NCBI GenBank assembly: GCA_003567115.1
Contig: PXAP01000310.1
Span: 1-13,249 of the forward strand
Length of the DNA stretch: 13,249 nucleotides
Direction of reading: 5' to 3'
Source: Bacteroidota bacterium
Lineage (GTDB): Bacteria > Bacteroidota > Bacteroidia > Bacteroidales > PUMT01
Shown here: positions 1 through 6,863 of the stretch, piece by piece
How the letters are laid out: each line of letters opens with the position of its first letter
Numbering within the stretch: the stretch's first letter is position 1
Notes under the pieces: model-generated
Databases searched by the model: none
Told to the model about the DNA's origin: nothing
What the model saw: the letters and a program-made list of their open reading frames with translations, nothing else
Position numbers and translations under genes: made by a program

Positions 1-16
1 CTCACAAAATACAATA

Positions 17-111
17 AATAAAACAGGGGGATCCATCCATTTGAAATACTGAACATGAATTACCTGCTAAACATAATTAATTGAATATTAACTTGATTAA
101 CCTGTTTTATT
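17..111 (+). repeat. Copy 1 of a 93-bp intergenic element with terminal inverted repeats
   Basis: The ends are perfect 11-bp inverted repeats: AATAAAACAGG at 17-27 and CCTGTTTTATT at 101-111. The 93-bp core 18-110 aligns without gaps to the reverse complement of 12647-12739, with 77 of 93 identical by hand count. The right arm ends 3 bp before the rel start codon, so the element would lie in the rel leader if transcription starts upstream of it. I see no clear target-site duplication and no coding capacity. It could be a MITE-like element, a structured RNA or a protein-binding repeat. The repeat itself is seen directly; its nature is inference. Confidence 0.72.
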
Positions 112-114
112 AGG

Positions 115-2358
115 ATGAAAGTCCAGACAGAAAAGGAAATAAAAGATATCAATGCACGTTTTGATGATCTGCTTGATCACTGCGCACATATTACCAGTCC
201 TGAAGAGATTAAACAGATAAAAAAAGCTTTTCAGTTTGCCAATGAGGCTCACATGAATATGAGGCGTAAATCGGGTGAACCATATATTATACATCCCATT
301 TCTGTCAGCAAAATAGTTGCCAGCGAAATTGGTCTGGGAGCAAATTCAATAATTGCTGCGCTACTGCATGATGTTGTTGAAGATACTGAATACTCTCTTG
401 AAGATATTCGCTTTCATTTCGGAGATAAGATCACCACTATTATTGACGGTTTAACCAAGATAAGCAGTGTCTTTGATAAGAAATCCTCAATACAGGCAGA
501 AAATTTCAGGAAACTTCTGCTTACTCTTTCGGACGATGTACGTGTAATACTGATCAAATTGGCTGACCGGCTTAATAATATGAGAACGTTGGATTCCATG
601 CCAAAGAATAAACAAATTAAAATCGCAGGTGAGACTATATATCTTTTTGCTCCTCTTGCACACAGGCTGGGATTATTTACAATTAAAACAGAACTTGAAG
701 ACCTTTCCCTGAAATACCAGAATCCTAAAATATTTAATGAAATACTCAATAACATTAAAGGCAGTGAACAGGAGAGGCAGCTGTTCATTAATAAATTTTC
801 CATGCCAATTAAAGAAAAGCTCAACGAACATAATATAAAATTTGATATCAGTGGCCGGCCAAAATCCATATACTCCATTTTCACTAAAATGGAAACGAAA
901 AAGATTAATTTTGAAGAGATCTATGATCTTTTTGCAATAAGGATAGTCTTCGACCCTAATCCAAACCTGCCTGAAAAAGTTCAGTGCTGGAACATCTATT
1001 CACTTATTACTGATATCTATATGCCCAAGCCGGAAAGGATCAGAGACTGGGTAAGCACTCCAAAAGCAAATGGTTATGAAGCTCTCCATGGAACAGTGAT
1101 GGGCCCGGAAGGAAGATGGGTGGAGGTTCAGATACGCACCACAAGGATGGACGAAATAGCAGAAAGAGGATTTGCCGCTCACTGGAAATATAAAAATAAC
1201 GATCAGAGTGAATCTGAACTGGATAAATGGCTGAAAAGGATCAGAGAACTACTGGAGACTCCAAGCAACGATGCCCATGAATTTATTGACGAATTCAAGT
1301 TAAATCTCTTCTCTTCAGAAATACTTGTCTTTACGCCAAAAGGGAAAGTAATAACTCTTCCCATGAATGCAACGGTTATTGACTTTGCATATGAAATTCA
1401 TACGGAAATTGGCAATAAAGCTATCGGAGGGAAAATAAATCAAAAACTTGTTCCATTAAGTCATTCACTGTCAAGCGGCGATCAGGTTGAAGTACTTACT
1501 GCCGATAACCAGAGACCCCAAAAGGAATGGCTGGAATATGCCATCACTGCTAAAGCCAAATTAAATATTAAAAATTCACTGAAAGAAGATATCAAAATAC
1601 GAATTGAAAAAGGCAAAAATATCCTGGATGAAAAACTAAAAAAAATAAATCTCCGGCCCAACTCCAGAATAATAAAAAAGCTTATCACCGGTTATGAGGC
1701 TGTAAATAAAGAGGATCTTTACCTGAAAATAGGAGAAGGCATTATTTCTCTTGATAATGTAAAAAAGGTTCTGAAAAAAAACACTAAAAATAAGTGGATC
1801 AGGTATTGGGAGCTGACATACAGTAAAAACATACAAAACAGCAAAAAACTTAGTGAGCAGCAGAAAAAAAATCCTAAAATAGACCTTGGCAAACCACTAA
1901 TTATCAGGGAAGGGATTGATGAGCCCGGTAAGAATTACAGGATTGCAAAATGTTGCAATCCCATACCCGGAGATGATGTTGTCGGATATAAAAGTCCCGA
2001 TGAAACCATAATAATACACTCCTGCAAATGTCCGACTGCTACCAGACTGATGTCAAGTCAAGGCAACCTGATTGTTTCCGCACAATGGACCAAACACAGA
2101 ATACTCTCTTTTCTTGCCAGCATCAGTATTCAGGGTATAGATCAGATTGGTATTGCAAATTCCATAACCAATGTTATCTCCCATGATTTGAATGCAAATA
2201 TCAGGAAATTAGCTATCGAGACTCACGATGGATTGTTCGAAGGAAATATTGAACTTTATGTTCATGATACCAAGCATCTGAACAATCTTATCATGAATTT
2301 GTTTAAAATCAAAGGAGTTATTTCGGTAAAACGAACCGAGGCCGCCAGTAAAGAGTAA
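115..2358 (+). CDS. rel: Bifunctional (p)ppGpp synthetase/hydrolase (RelA/SpoT family)
   Basis: A full-length 747-aa long RSH enzyme that makes (p)ppGpp from ATP plus GTP/GDP and hydrolyses it, setting the cytoplasmic stringent response. The HD hydrolase domain (about 40-190) keeps H60, the H85-D86 pair, E89-D90 and D151/N155 in KLADRLNNM, so hydrolysis should be active. The synthetase domain (about 240-360) shows GRPKSIYSI, EIYDLFAIR, KANGYEALH and VEVQIRT. A TGS domain follows at about 403-463, then a Cys-rich segment with C613-C614 and HSCKC at 635-639, and a C-terminal ACT domain at about 660-743. Both catalytic halves look intact, fitting the single bifunctional Rel of many Bacteroidota. 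The ATG at 115 lies at the expected N-terminus; no Shine-Dalgarno is visible apart from a weak AGG. A repeat element ends 3 bp upstream. The fur-like gene follows after 73 bp. Confidence 0.96.
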   Translation: MKVQTEKEIKDINARFDDLLDHCAHITSPEEIKQIKKAFQFANEAHMNMRRKSGEPYIIHPISVSKIVASEIGLGANSIIAALLHDVVEDTEYSLEDIRFHFGDKITTIIDGLTKISSVFDKKSSIQAENFRKLLLTLSDDVRVILIKLADRLNNMRTLDSMPKNKQIKIAGETIYLFAPLAHRLGLFTIKTELEDLSLKYQNPKIFNEILNNIKGSEQERQLFINKFSMPIKEKLNEHNIKFDISGRPKSIYSIFTKMETKKINFEEIYDLFAIRIVFDPNPNLPEKVQCWNIYSLITDIYMPKPERIRDWVSTPKANGYEALHGTVMGPEGRWVEVQIRTTRMDEIAERGFAAHWKYKNNDQSESELDKWLKRIRELLETPSNDAHEFIDEFKLNLFSSEILVFTPKGKVITLPMNATVIDFAYEIHTEIGNKAIGGKINQKLVPLSHSLSSGDQVEVLTADNQRPQKEWLEYAITAKAKLNIKNSLKEDIKIRIEKGKNILDEKLKKINLRPNSRIIKKLITGYEAVNKEDLYLKIGEGIISLDNVKKVLKKNTKNKWIRYWELTYSKNIQNSKKLSEQQKKNPKIDLGKPLIIREGIDEPGKNYRIAKCCNPIPGDDVVGYKSPDETIIIHSCKCPTATRLMSSQGNLIVSAQWTKHRILSFLASISIQGIDQIGIANSITNVISHDLNANIRKLAIETHDGLFEGNIELYVHDTKHLNNLIMNLFKIKGVISVKRTEAASKE

Positions 2359-2431
2359 TTTTTATAACCCCGGTTAAATACCACCTCAATACTTTTTTTG
2401 TATTTTAGCATTATTTTAAATTAGATTTATT

Positions 2432-2872
2432 ATGGCATATATTGACCCAAAAGAGACTGTAAAAAAGCTGTTTACCGATTACCTCGAAACAAAAGGACAT
2501 AGAAAAACACCGGAGAGATATGCTATTCTTGAAGAGATATATACACATGAGGGCCACTTCGACATAGAATCGCTTTATATCTCTATGAAAAATAAAAATT
2601 ACCGGGTCAGCAGAGCAACTCTTTATAATACTATTGATCTCCTTCTGGAATGTAACCTTGTCATAAAACATCAGTTCGGGAAAAACATCGCCCAGTTTGA
2701 AAAAGCTCATGAATGCAAGCAGCATGACCATTTAATTGATGTGAAAACCGGAGAGGTTATTGAGTTTTGCGATCCCCGTATCCAGGAGATCATTAAAACA
2801 GCCTGCCAAATGGCAAATTTCAAACATACACACCATTCCCTTTACATATACGGGCACAAGGAAAAACTTTAA
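2432..2872 (+). CDS. Fur-family metal- or peroxide-responsive transcriptional repressor
   Basis: A 146-aa protein of normal Fur size. The winged helix (about 10-85) includes GHFDIESLY (41-49), whose H42 is a regulatory-site ligand in the family, and the recognition-helix region VSRATLYNTIDLLLE (59-73). The dimerisation/metal domain has QHDHLIDVKTGEVIEF (97-112) and HTHHSLYIYGH (132-142). The two CxxC pairs that bind structural zinc in most Fur and PerR proteins are absent: the first is replaced by the DVKTG stretch and the C-terminus has no cysteine. The remaining Cys (74, 95, 113, 125) are not in CxxC pairs. Sequence alone does not decide between iron, zinc, manganese and peroxide sensing. 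It lies between rel and purA on the same strand, 110 bp before the purA start. The ATG sits in an A/T-rich context without a Shine-Dalgarno. Confidence 0.88.
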   Translation: MAYIDPKETVKKLFTDYLETKGHRKTPERYAILEEIYTHEGHFDIESLYISMKNKNYRVSRATLYNTIDLLLECNLVIKHQFGKNIAQFEKAHECKQHDHLIDVKTGEVIEFCDPRIQEIIKTACQMANFKHTHHSLYIYGHKEKL

Positions 2873-2982
2873 ATAATAACTGATCATATAATGATATATT
2901 GAATTCCGGCTCTCTCTGTGTGCATATGAAAAATTTTGTCCAATAATTGTTAACTTGGGCAATATTTAAAAAATCAACCAAT

Positions 2983-4257
2983 ATGCATAAAACAGATGTT
3001 TTGTTGGGCCTTCAGTGGGGAGATGAGGGAAAAGGCAAAATAGTCGATCTGCTTGCTCCCGGTTATGATGTTATCGCACGTTTCCAGGGAGGCCCCAATG
3101 CCGGTCATTCCCTGGAATTTGACCATATCAAGCATGTTCTGCATACCATTCCTTCCGGAATATTTCACAAGGACAAAATAAACCTCATTGGTAACGGAGT
3201 TGTAATTGATCCGGTGGTTTTCAAAACAGAGACCGAAGCTCTCGAAAACCTCTCTGTATCAACCATAAACACTATTTACATCTCGAAAAAAGCACACCTT
3301 ATACTTCCATCACATCGAATACTGGACGCAGCTTCTGAATCGGCCAAAGGTGACACTAAAATAGGATCCACGCTCAAGGGTATTGGCCCGACCTACATGG
3401 ATAAAACCGGTCGCAACGGTTTACGGATTGGAGATATTCAGCTGCCTGATTTCATTGAAAAATACAACTTCCTTAAAAACAAGCACAAAGTTATACTAGA
3501 GCAATATGACTACTATGATGAGCCTGAAAAGTATGAGAAGGAATGGTTCACTGGTATTGAGAAGCTCCGGACATACAATCTGGTTGAAAGCGAATATTTT
3601 ATAAATCAGCTGATTAATGAAAAGAAAAAAATTCTTGCTGAAGGGGCGCAGGGTACATTGCTGGATTTGGATTTTGGATCCTATCCCTATGTTACATCCT
3701 CCAATACCATTTGTGCAAGTGCATGTAGCGGGCTCGGAATTGCTCCCACCAAAATTGGCGAAGTAATAGGAGTATTCAAAGCATATTGTACCCGCGTCGG
3801 AGGGGGACCATTCCCCACCGAACTTAAAGATAAAAACGGTGAAAAATTGCGAAATCAGGGTAAGGAGTTTGGCTCCACGACCGGCAGGCCGAGGCGCTGT
3901 GGCTGGCTCGATCTGCCTGCACTGAAATATTCAATTATGATTAACGGGGTAACTCAGCTTATGATCACCAAGGCCGATGTTCTGACAGGCTTTGAAACCC
4001 TGAAAATATGTACCGGCTACCAAACAGCTGATAAATCTATTGACTCCCTTTCTTTTGATGCGGAGCAGCAGCCGGAACCGGTTTATAAAAAGATGAAAGG
4101 CTGGAAAAGTGATATTTCCGAAATCCGCAAATGGAGTAACCTGCCGAAAGAATTTACCGGTTATATAAATTATATTGAAAATGCAACAGGTATCCCGGTT
4201 ACAATAATATCACTGGGACCCGACAGGTCTTCCACCCTTTTTCGCGGCAAGGAGTAA
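2983..4257 (+). CDS. purA: Adenylosuccinate synthetase
   Basis: A 424-aa enzyme of usual length that condenses IMP with aspartate using GTP, the first committed step from IMP to AMP. QWGDEGKGK (11-19) is the N-terminal GTP/IMP loop with catalytic Asp14. NAGHS carries the catalytic His42 (the family more often has NAGHT). The IMP-contacting GIGPTYMDK, then EGAQGTLLDLDFG, YVTSSNT, VGGGPFPTEL and TTGRPRRCGWLD are all present. The frame is open back to a TTG at 2947, but homology begins at the ATG at 2983 (MHKTDVLLGLQWGD), so I use that start. PurA is inhibited by (p)ppGpp in E. coli, which makes its position after rel notable. The gene ends facing a minus-strand transporter gene across 261 bp. 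Confidence 0.96.
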   Translation: MHKTDVLLGLQWGDEGKGKIVDLLAPGYDVIARFQGGPNAGHSLEFDHIKHVLHTIPSGIFHKDKINLIGNGVVIDPVVFKTETEALENLSVSTINTIYISKKAHLILPSHRILDAASESAKGDTKIGSTLKGIGPTYMDKTGRNGLRIGDIQLPDFIEKYNFLKNKHKVILEQYDYYDEPEKYEKEWFTGIEKLRTYNLVESEYFINQLINEKKKILAEGAQGTLLDLDFGSYPYVTSSNTICASACSGLGIAPTKIGEVIGVFKAYCTRVGGGPFPTELKDKNGEKLRNQGKEFGSTTGRPRRCGWLDLPALKYSIMINGVTQLMITKADVLTGFETLKICTGYQTADKSIDSLSFDAEQQPEPVYKKMKGWKSDISEIRKWSNLPKEFTGYINYIENATGIPVTIISLGPDRSSTLFRGKE

Positions 4258-4376
4258 ATGGCGATAAAAAAATAATTTAACCCGGTAGCCCCACTCAAAA
4301 CAGATCATATGCTAACCTGCATTTCGACAAAATTGGTGCAAAAGCACAATAACGCAATAAAGAATTTACTGTTTTA

Positions 4377-4491
4377 GGCTATCCCCGGGGCAAGCCTGCG
4401 AGTTATTTATCCTGAAAATTCACACTTCGTGTGACCGTATATTAATATAATTATTTTTTATTTTATTTCGGGGCAGAGCCCGGGGATTTTT
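4377..4491. repeat. GC-rich inverted-repeat element between convergent genes
   Basis: An island of GC-rich palindromes in AT-rich spacer. ATCCCCGGG at 4381-4389 is the exact reverse complement of CCCGGGGAT at 4479-4487, giving a 107-bp unit. Within it are GGCT/AGCC (4377-4380 and 4393-4396) around CCCCGGGG, the hairpin TCACAC-TTC-GTGTGA (4420-4434) and GGGC-AGA-GCCC (4471-4481). Similar 'CCCCGGGGCAAGCC' type sequences recur between genes in Bacteroidales as I remember, so this may be a dispersed element or a remnant of a small mobile gene. The rest of the gap (4258-4376 and 4492-4518) shows nothing I can name. Confidence 0.5.
4470..4491 (+). terminator. Possible terminator for purA
   Basis: On the + strand the short stem GGGC-AGA-GCCC (4471-4481) is followed by GGGGA and five T residues (4487-4491). 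The four-base gap between stem and T run is not ideal. The longer pairing of 4381-4389 with 4479-4487 would place the T run right at the stem base, but with a large loop. On the minus strand, the hairpin at 4420-4434 followed by ATTTTC could similarly end the transporter transcript. The position between convergent genes supports the call; the structure is only moderately convincing. Confidence 0.33.
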
Positions 4492-4518
4492 CTTGTGATT
4501 AACCGAATTGGACAACCC

Positions 4519-5922
4519 TCATGACATCTTATTCGGCTTCTCCAGGCCGTATCCTGAAGTCCTATCCTCACCCTTAAGCAGCCAGGAAAACCCAAGCGCG
4601 ATCACTCCAAGCAGGGCAAGCATTAAGAGGGCCTGTGAATAATCATAAACAGCCTGACCGCCTGCAGCCAGGATTTCTGACACTCCGGGATTTGTATAAT
4701 CCAGTACAATTCCTATCAGCCAGGGGAAAAGCATCAGTCCGATAGCCTGTACCGTGAACATGGCACCGTAAGCTGTTCCGATTTTATTTGTTTCAACAAT
4801 TTTAGTAACAGCCGGCCACATAGCGGCGGGTACAAGTGAAAAAGCAATACCCAGAATGAACATTGGTATATAGGGGGTAATAGTGGTAAATGCAAATATA
4901 AGATGCACCATTACAACGAGCAGACTTCCATACACCATCAGTGATGCCGATTTCCCTTTATAATCACATATATAAGCAAATACCGGAGTAAATACCAGGG
5001 TGCCAAAGGGTAATATGGATGAAATATCTCCTGCCAGGGTTGGTGCAACACCAAACTTATTTATCATAAGATCGGGGGCATATTTCATGAACGGGAATAC
5101 GGCAGAATAAAAAAGCACGCAAAGCATGGTAATATAGATAAAACTACGGTTGGTAAAAAGCCTGAAAAGGTCACCAAAACTGAACTCTTCAGCAGGATCG
5201 GATTCCATCCTCTCAGCAACCCGCCGGTCAAACTTTATATCCCATATTGTATAGACCAAAAATGCCAGTAAGCCGATACCCAGCAGCAGTGCACCAAACC
5301 ATATCGGCATGGTCCAGTTTTGCCACAAAGAACCGTTTTGGGTACTGTCTATGATAAGACGGGGAGAAATAACCAATGCAGCACCCATACCAAGTCTGGC
5401 AATGGCCACATTGAGACCGAGAGCAAGGGCAATTTCCTTTCCTTTAAACCATTTCACAATAACCTTGGAAATAACCACAATACTGGTTTCAGCTCCCAGT
5501 CCGAAAAGGAAAAATCCAAGCGAAGTCACTTTCAGGGCAGGAGAATATGCAGTCAAAAATGAATTCATGAAATCATATCCCGGGCCTCCTTCATTAAAAT
5601 ACGGTGAAGAACCATAAGCCGTTACTGTTGCTCCGATGAACTGAATAAAGATAAAAGCAAAGCCTGTAATCCGTATTCCAATCCTGTCCAGAATTATGCC
5701 CCCGATAACAGCCATAAGAAGGAACACGTTGGGAATGGAATAGGCAGCCTGAAAAAAGCCGTATTCAGATGAACTGAAACCCAACTCCCTCTCCATAAGG
5801 AATTTGAGCGGTGACAAGGCATCATAAAAATAGTAATTGGTTGCCATGGTAAAACTTACCAGCAACATAATACCCCACCTCAGGGTTACAGAATCGTTCA
5901 ATGATTTTTTAAAATGAACCAT
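4519..5922 (-). CDS. MFS transporter resembling MFSD1
   Basis: A 467-aa inner-membrane carrier with about twelve hydrophobic segments. The MFS motif-A region is GGIILDRIGIR (74-84) after TM2. Several stretches match, from memory, the eukaryotic MFSD1 family (lysosomal dipeptide transporter): YYFYDALSPLK near the N-terminus, AAYSIPNVFLL (59-69), GLGAETSIVVISKVIVKWFKGKE with GLNVAIARLG (to about 178), and in the second half LVPAAMWPAV...IGTAYGAMFTVQAIGL. The substrate cannot be read from sequence; short peptides are a reasonable guess. The loop between TM3 and TM4 is long (about 104-130). The start is ATG in an A/T-rich context. It lies 155 bp downstream of the SPOR lipoprotein gene on the same strand. 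A TATTTTTG at 5992-5999 could be a -7 box, but I see no well-spaced -33 TTTG, so co-transcription with the lipoprotein gene is also possible. Confidence 0.85.
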   Translation of the reverse strand: MVHFKKSLNDSVTLRWGIMLLVSFTMATNYYFYDALSPLKFLMERELGFSSSEYGFFQAAYSIPNVFLLMAVIGGIILDRIGIRITGFAFIFIQFIGATVTAYGSSPYFNEGGPGYDFMNSFLTAYSPALKVTSLGFFLFGLGAETSIVVISKVIVKWFKGKEIALALGLNVAIARLGMGAALVISPRLIIDSTQNGSLWQNWTMPIWFGALLLGIGLLAFLVYTIWDIKFDRRVAERMESDPAEEFSFGDLFRLFTNRSFIYITMLCVLFYSAVFPFMKYAPDLMINKFGVAPTLAGDISSILPFGTLVFTPVFAYICDYKGKSASLMVYGSLLVVMVHLIFAFTTITPYIPMFILGIAFSLVPAAMWPAVTKIVETNKIGTAYGAMFTVQAIGLMLFPWLIGIVLDYTNPGVSEILAAGGQAVYDYSQALLMLALLGVIALGFSWLLKGEDRTSGYGLEKPNKMS

Positions 5923-6077
5923 TTAATATATGAGCTTAATTAATAAAAATATTATACCGGCCGATTGTTTTCAAATAAAAATAACCAACCTCAAAAATAT
6001 ATGAATTATCCCTTCCTTAAAATTCCAAACCCACGGTATACAGGAAGAATAACCCAACCGGATAAAATTCACGGGAA

Positions 6078-6545
6078 TTACAAATCCTTGATATAGAGCC
6101 ATACCAGGTGTTCACCCTGATCCCTGATGACCTTCCATTCATTAACTGCCTCCCTGTAGTTGCCGAGCGACTTGATGGTTACCAGGTGAAAATTGTTGTC
6201 AGACATTATAATTCTTGAATCATTCCCCTGGGCAAGGATTTTTTGGCGAAAATCTTCCGCGTAAGCAGGCGTTTTGAATGCCCCTACAATTAAATGGTAG
6301 CGTTCCATTGTCCTTAACCGTTCAGCTTCACTCCGGGCTTTTCTTATACTGTCGGCACGGGCCTGTTCAAGTCTTGCTTCCTCCTGCTGACTTCTGAGCA
6401 TTTCTGCACGCCGGATACTATCCTGTCGCTGCCGGTATTGATCCATAGTATCAACCCTGGTAGTGAAAGGATTGACCTTTTTGACAAAATCGCATCCACC
6501 GGTTAAAAGTGAGAAGGCGAAAACAATTATTAGCAGTTTATGCAT
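6078..6545 (-). CDS. SPOR-domain lipoprotein
   Basis: A 155-aa protein with a lipoprotein signal: basic MHK, hydrophobic stretch 4-14, and LLTGGC with the lipidated cysteine at 18 (T rather than the more usual L at -3). A charged, Gln/Arg/Glu-rich region, probably helical or coiled coil, spans about 32-80. The C-terminal SPOR domain (about 82-154) starts YHLIVGAF and has the typical beta-alpha-beta pattern, ending HLVWLYIKDL. SPOR domains bind peptidoglycan strands lacking stem peptides, often at division sites, so this should be a membrane-tethered periplasmic protein with a cell-wall role. No cysteine occurs after the lipobox. A good promoter lies about 60-90 bp upstream. The transporter gene follows on the same strand. 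Confidence 0.88.
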   Translation of the reverse strand: MHKLLIIVFAFSLLTGGCDFVKKVNPFTTRVDTMDQYRQRQDSIRRAEMLRSQQEEARLEQARADSIRKARSEAERLRTMERYHLIVGAFKTPAYAEDFRQKILAQGNDSRIIMSDNNFHLVTIKSLGNYREAVNEWKVIRDQGEHLVWLYIKDL

Positions 6546-6605
6546 GGTTTAGATAATTGATTAAAAATGATTAAGATTACATTTTACTTAAAACCAATAT
6601 ATTAT

Positions 6606-6635
6606 CAAAAATATATTAAAATTTGCATATGCAAA
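6606..6635 (-). promoter_or_regulatory. Bacteroidota-type promoter for the SPOR lipoprotein gene
   Basis: Read on the minus strand, TTTG (6635-6632) is followed after 18 bp by TATTTTTG (6613-6606), an exact match to the -33 TTTG / -7 TAnnTTTG consensus of the Bacteroidota housekeeping sigma factor. Transcription would start near 6599, about 54 bp ahead of the lipoprotein start codon. Confidence 0.68.
6622..6635. promoter_or_regulatory. 14-bp perfect palindrome over the -33 box
   Basis: TTTGCATATGCAAA is fully self-complementary and contains the -33 TTTG of the minus-strand promoter. The position suits a repressor or activator site, but a palindrome of this length with an A/T core can occur by chance. 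No candidate regulator is encoded nearby except the distant Fur-like protein, and this is not a recognisable Fur box. Confidence 0.35.
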
Positions 6636-6752
6636 AATATTATCCGGAAAAAATCACCGTATTTATCAATATTTTATGTATAATACTATTTAAACGACAA
6701 ATTTGGGTGAAGTTTCGGATATTAATTATCTATTTCAGGAAAAAATTTCTAA

Positions 6753-6782
6753 TTTGTCATTCCTGTCAAAACACTATATTTG
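6753..6782 (+). promoter_or_regulatory. Bacteroidota-type promoter for the acyl-CoA synthetase gene
   Basis: TTTG at 6753-6756, 18 bp, then TATATTTG at 6775-6782, an exact TAnnTTTG match with the same spacing as the divergent minus-strand promoter. The expected transcription start is near 6789, giving a leader of about 75 nt before the ATG at 6864. It also rules out the upstream TTG at 6780 as a translation start, because that codon lies inside the -7 box. Confidence 0.75.
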
Positions 6783-6817
6783 CTTTTCCTTTATTATCGC
6801 AGGTCAATCCGGGAAAT

Positions 6818-6830
6818 ATTGCAATGCAAT
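6818..6830. promoter_or_regulatory. 13-bp palindrome in the acyl-CoA synthetase leader
   Basis: ATTGCA-A-TGCAAT is a perfect inverted repeat with one central base. It lies roughly 30-40 nt after the predicted transcription start and 33 nt before the start codon, so it could be an operator or a small hairpin. No function is shown by the sequence. Confidence 0.3.
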
Positions 6831-6863
6831 TTATTAATAAACAAGCTCCAAAAACAATTAGCC

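Noticed and set aside
414..884. Minus-strand open frame of 156 codons inside rel
   Set aside because: It lies wholly opposite a strongly conserved gene, and its translation has no recognisable domain; it is a shadow of rel codon usage.
2388..2404. AATAC-T7-GTATT inverted repeat after rel as a terminator
   Set aside because: The stem is only five A/T-rich pairs with the T run in the loop rather than after it; it is not a credible intrinsic terminator.
2947..2982. TTG-initiated N-terminal extension of PurA
   Set aside because: PurA homology and the normal family N-terminus begin at the ATG at 2983; the extra 12 residues have no counterpart I know.
4381..4491. Functional toxin or other small protein gene in the GC-rich island
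   Set aside because: All frames through the island are broken by stops within a short distance; only short remnant-like peptides such as ITRRLAPGIA can be read on the minus strand.
6780..6863. TTG-initiated N-terminal extension of the acyl-CoA synthetase
   Set aside because: The TTG lies within the -7 promoter box, so it would not be in the transcript, and family homology starts at the ATG at 6864.
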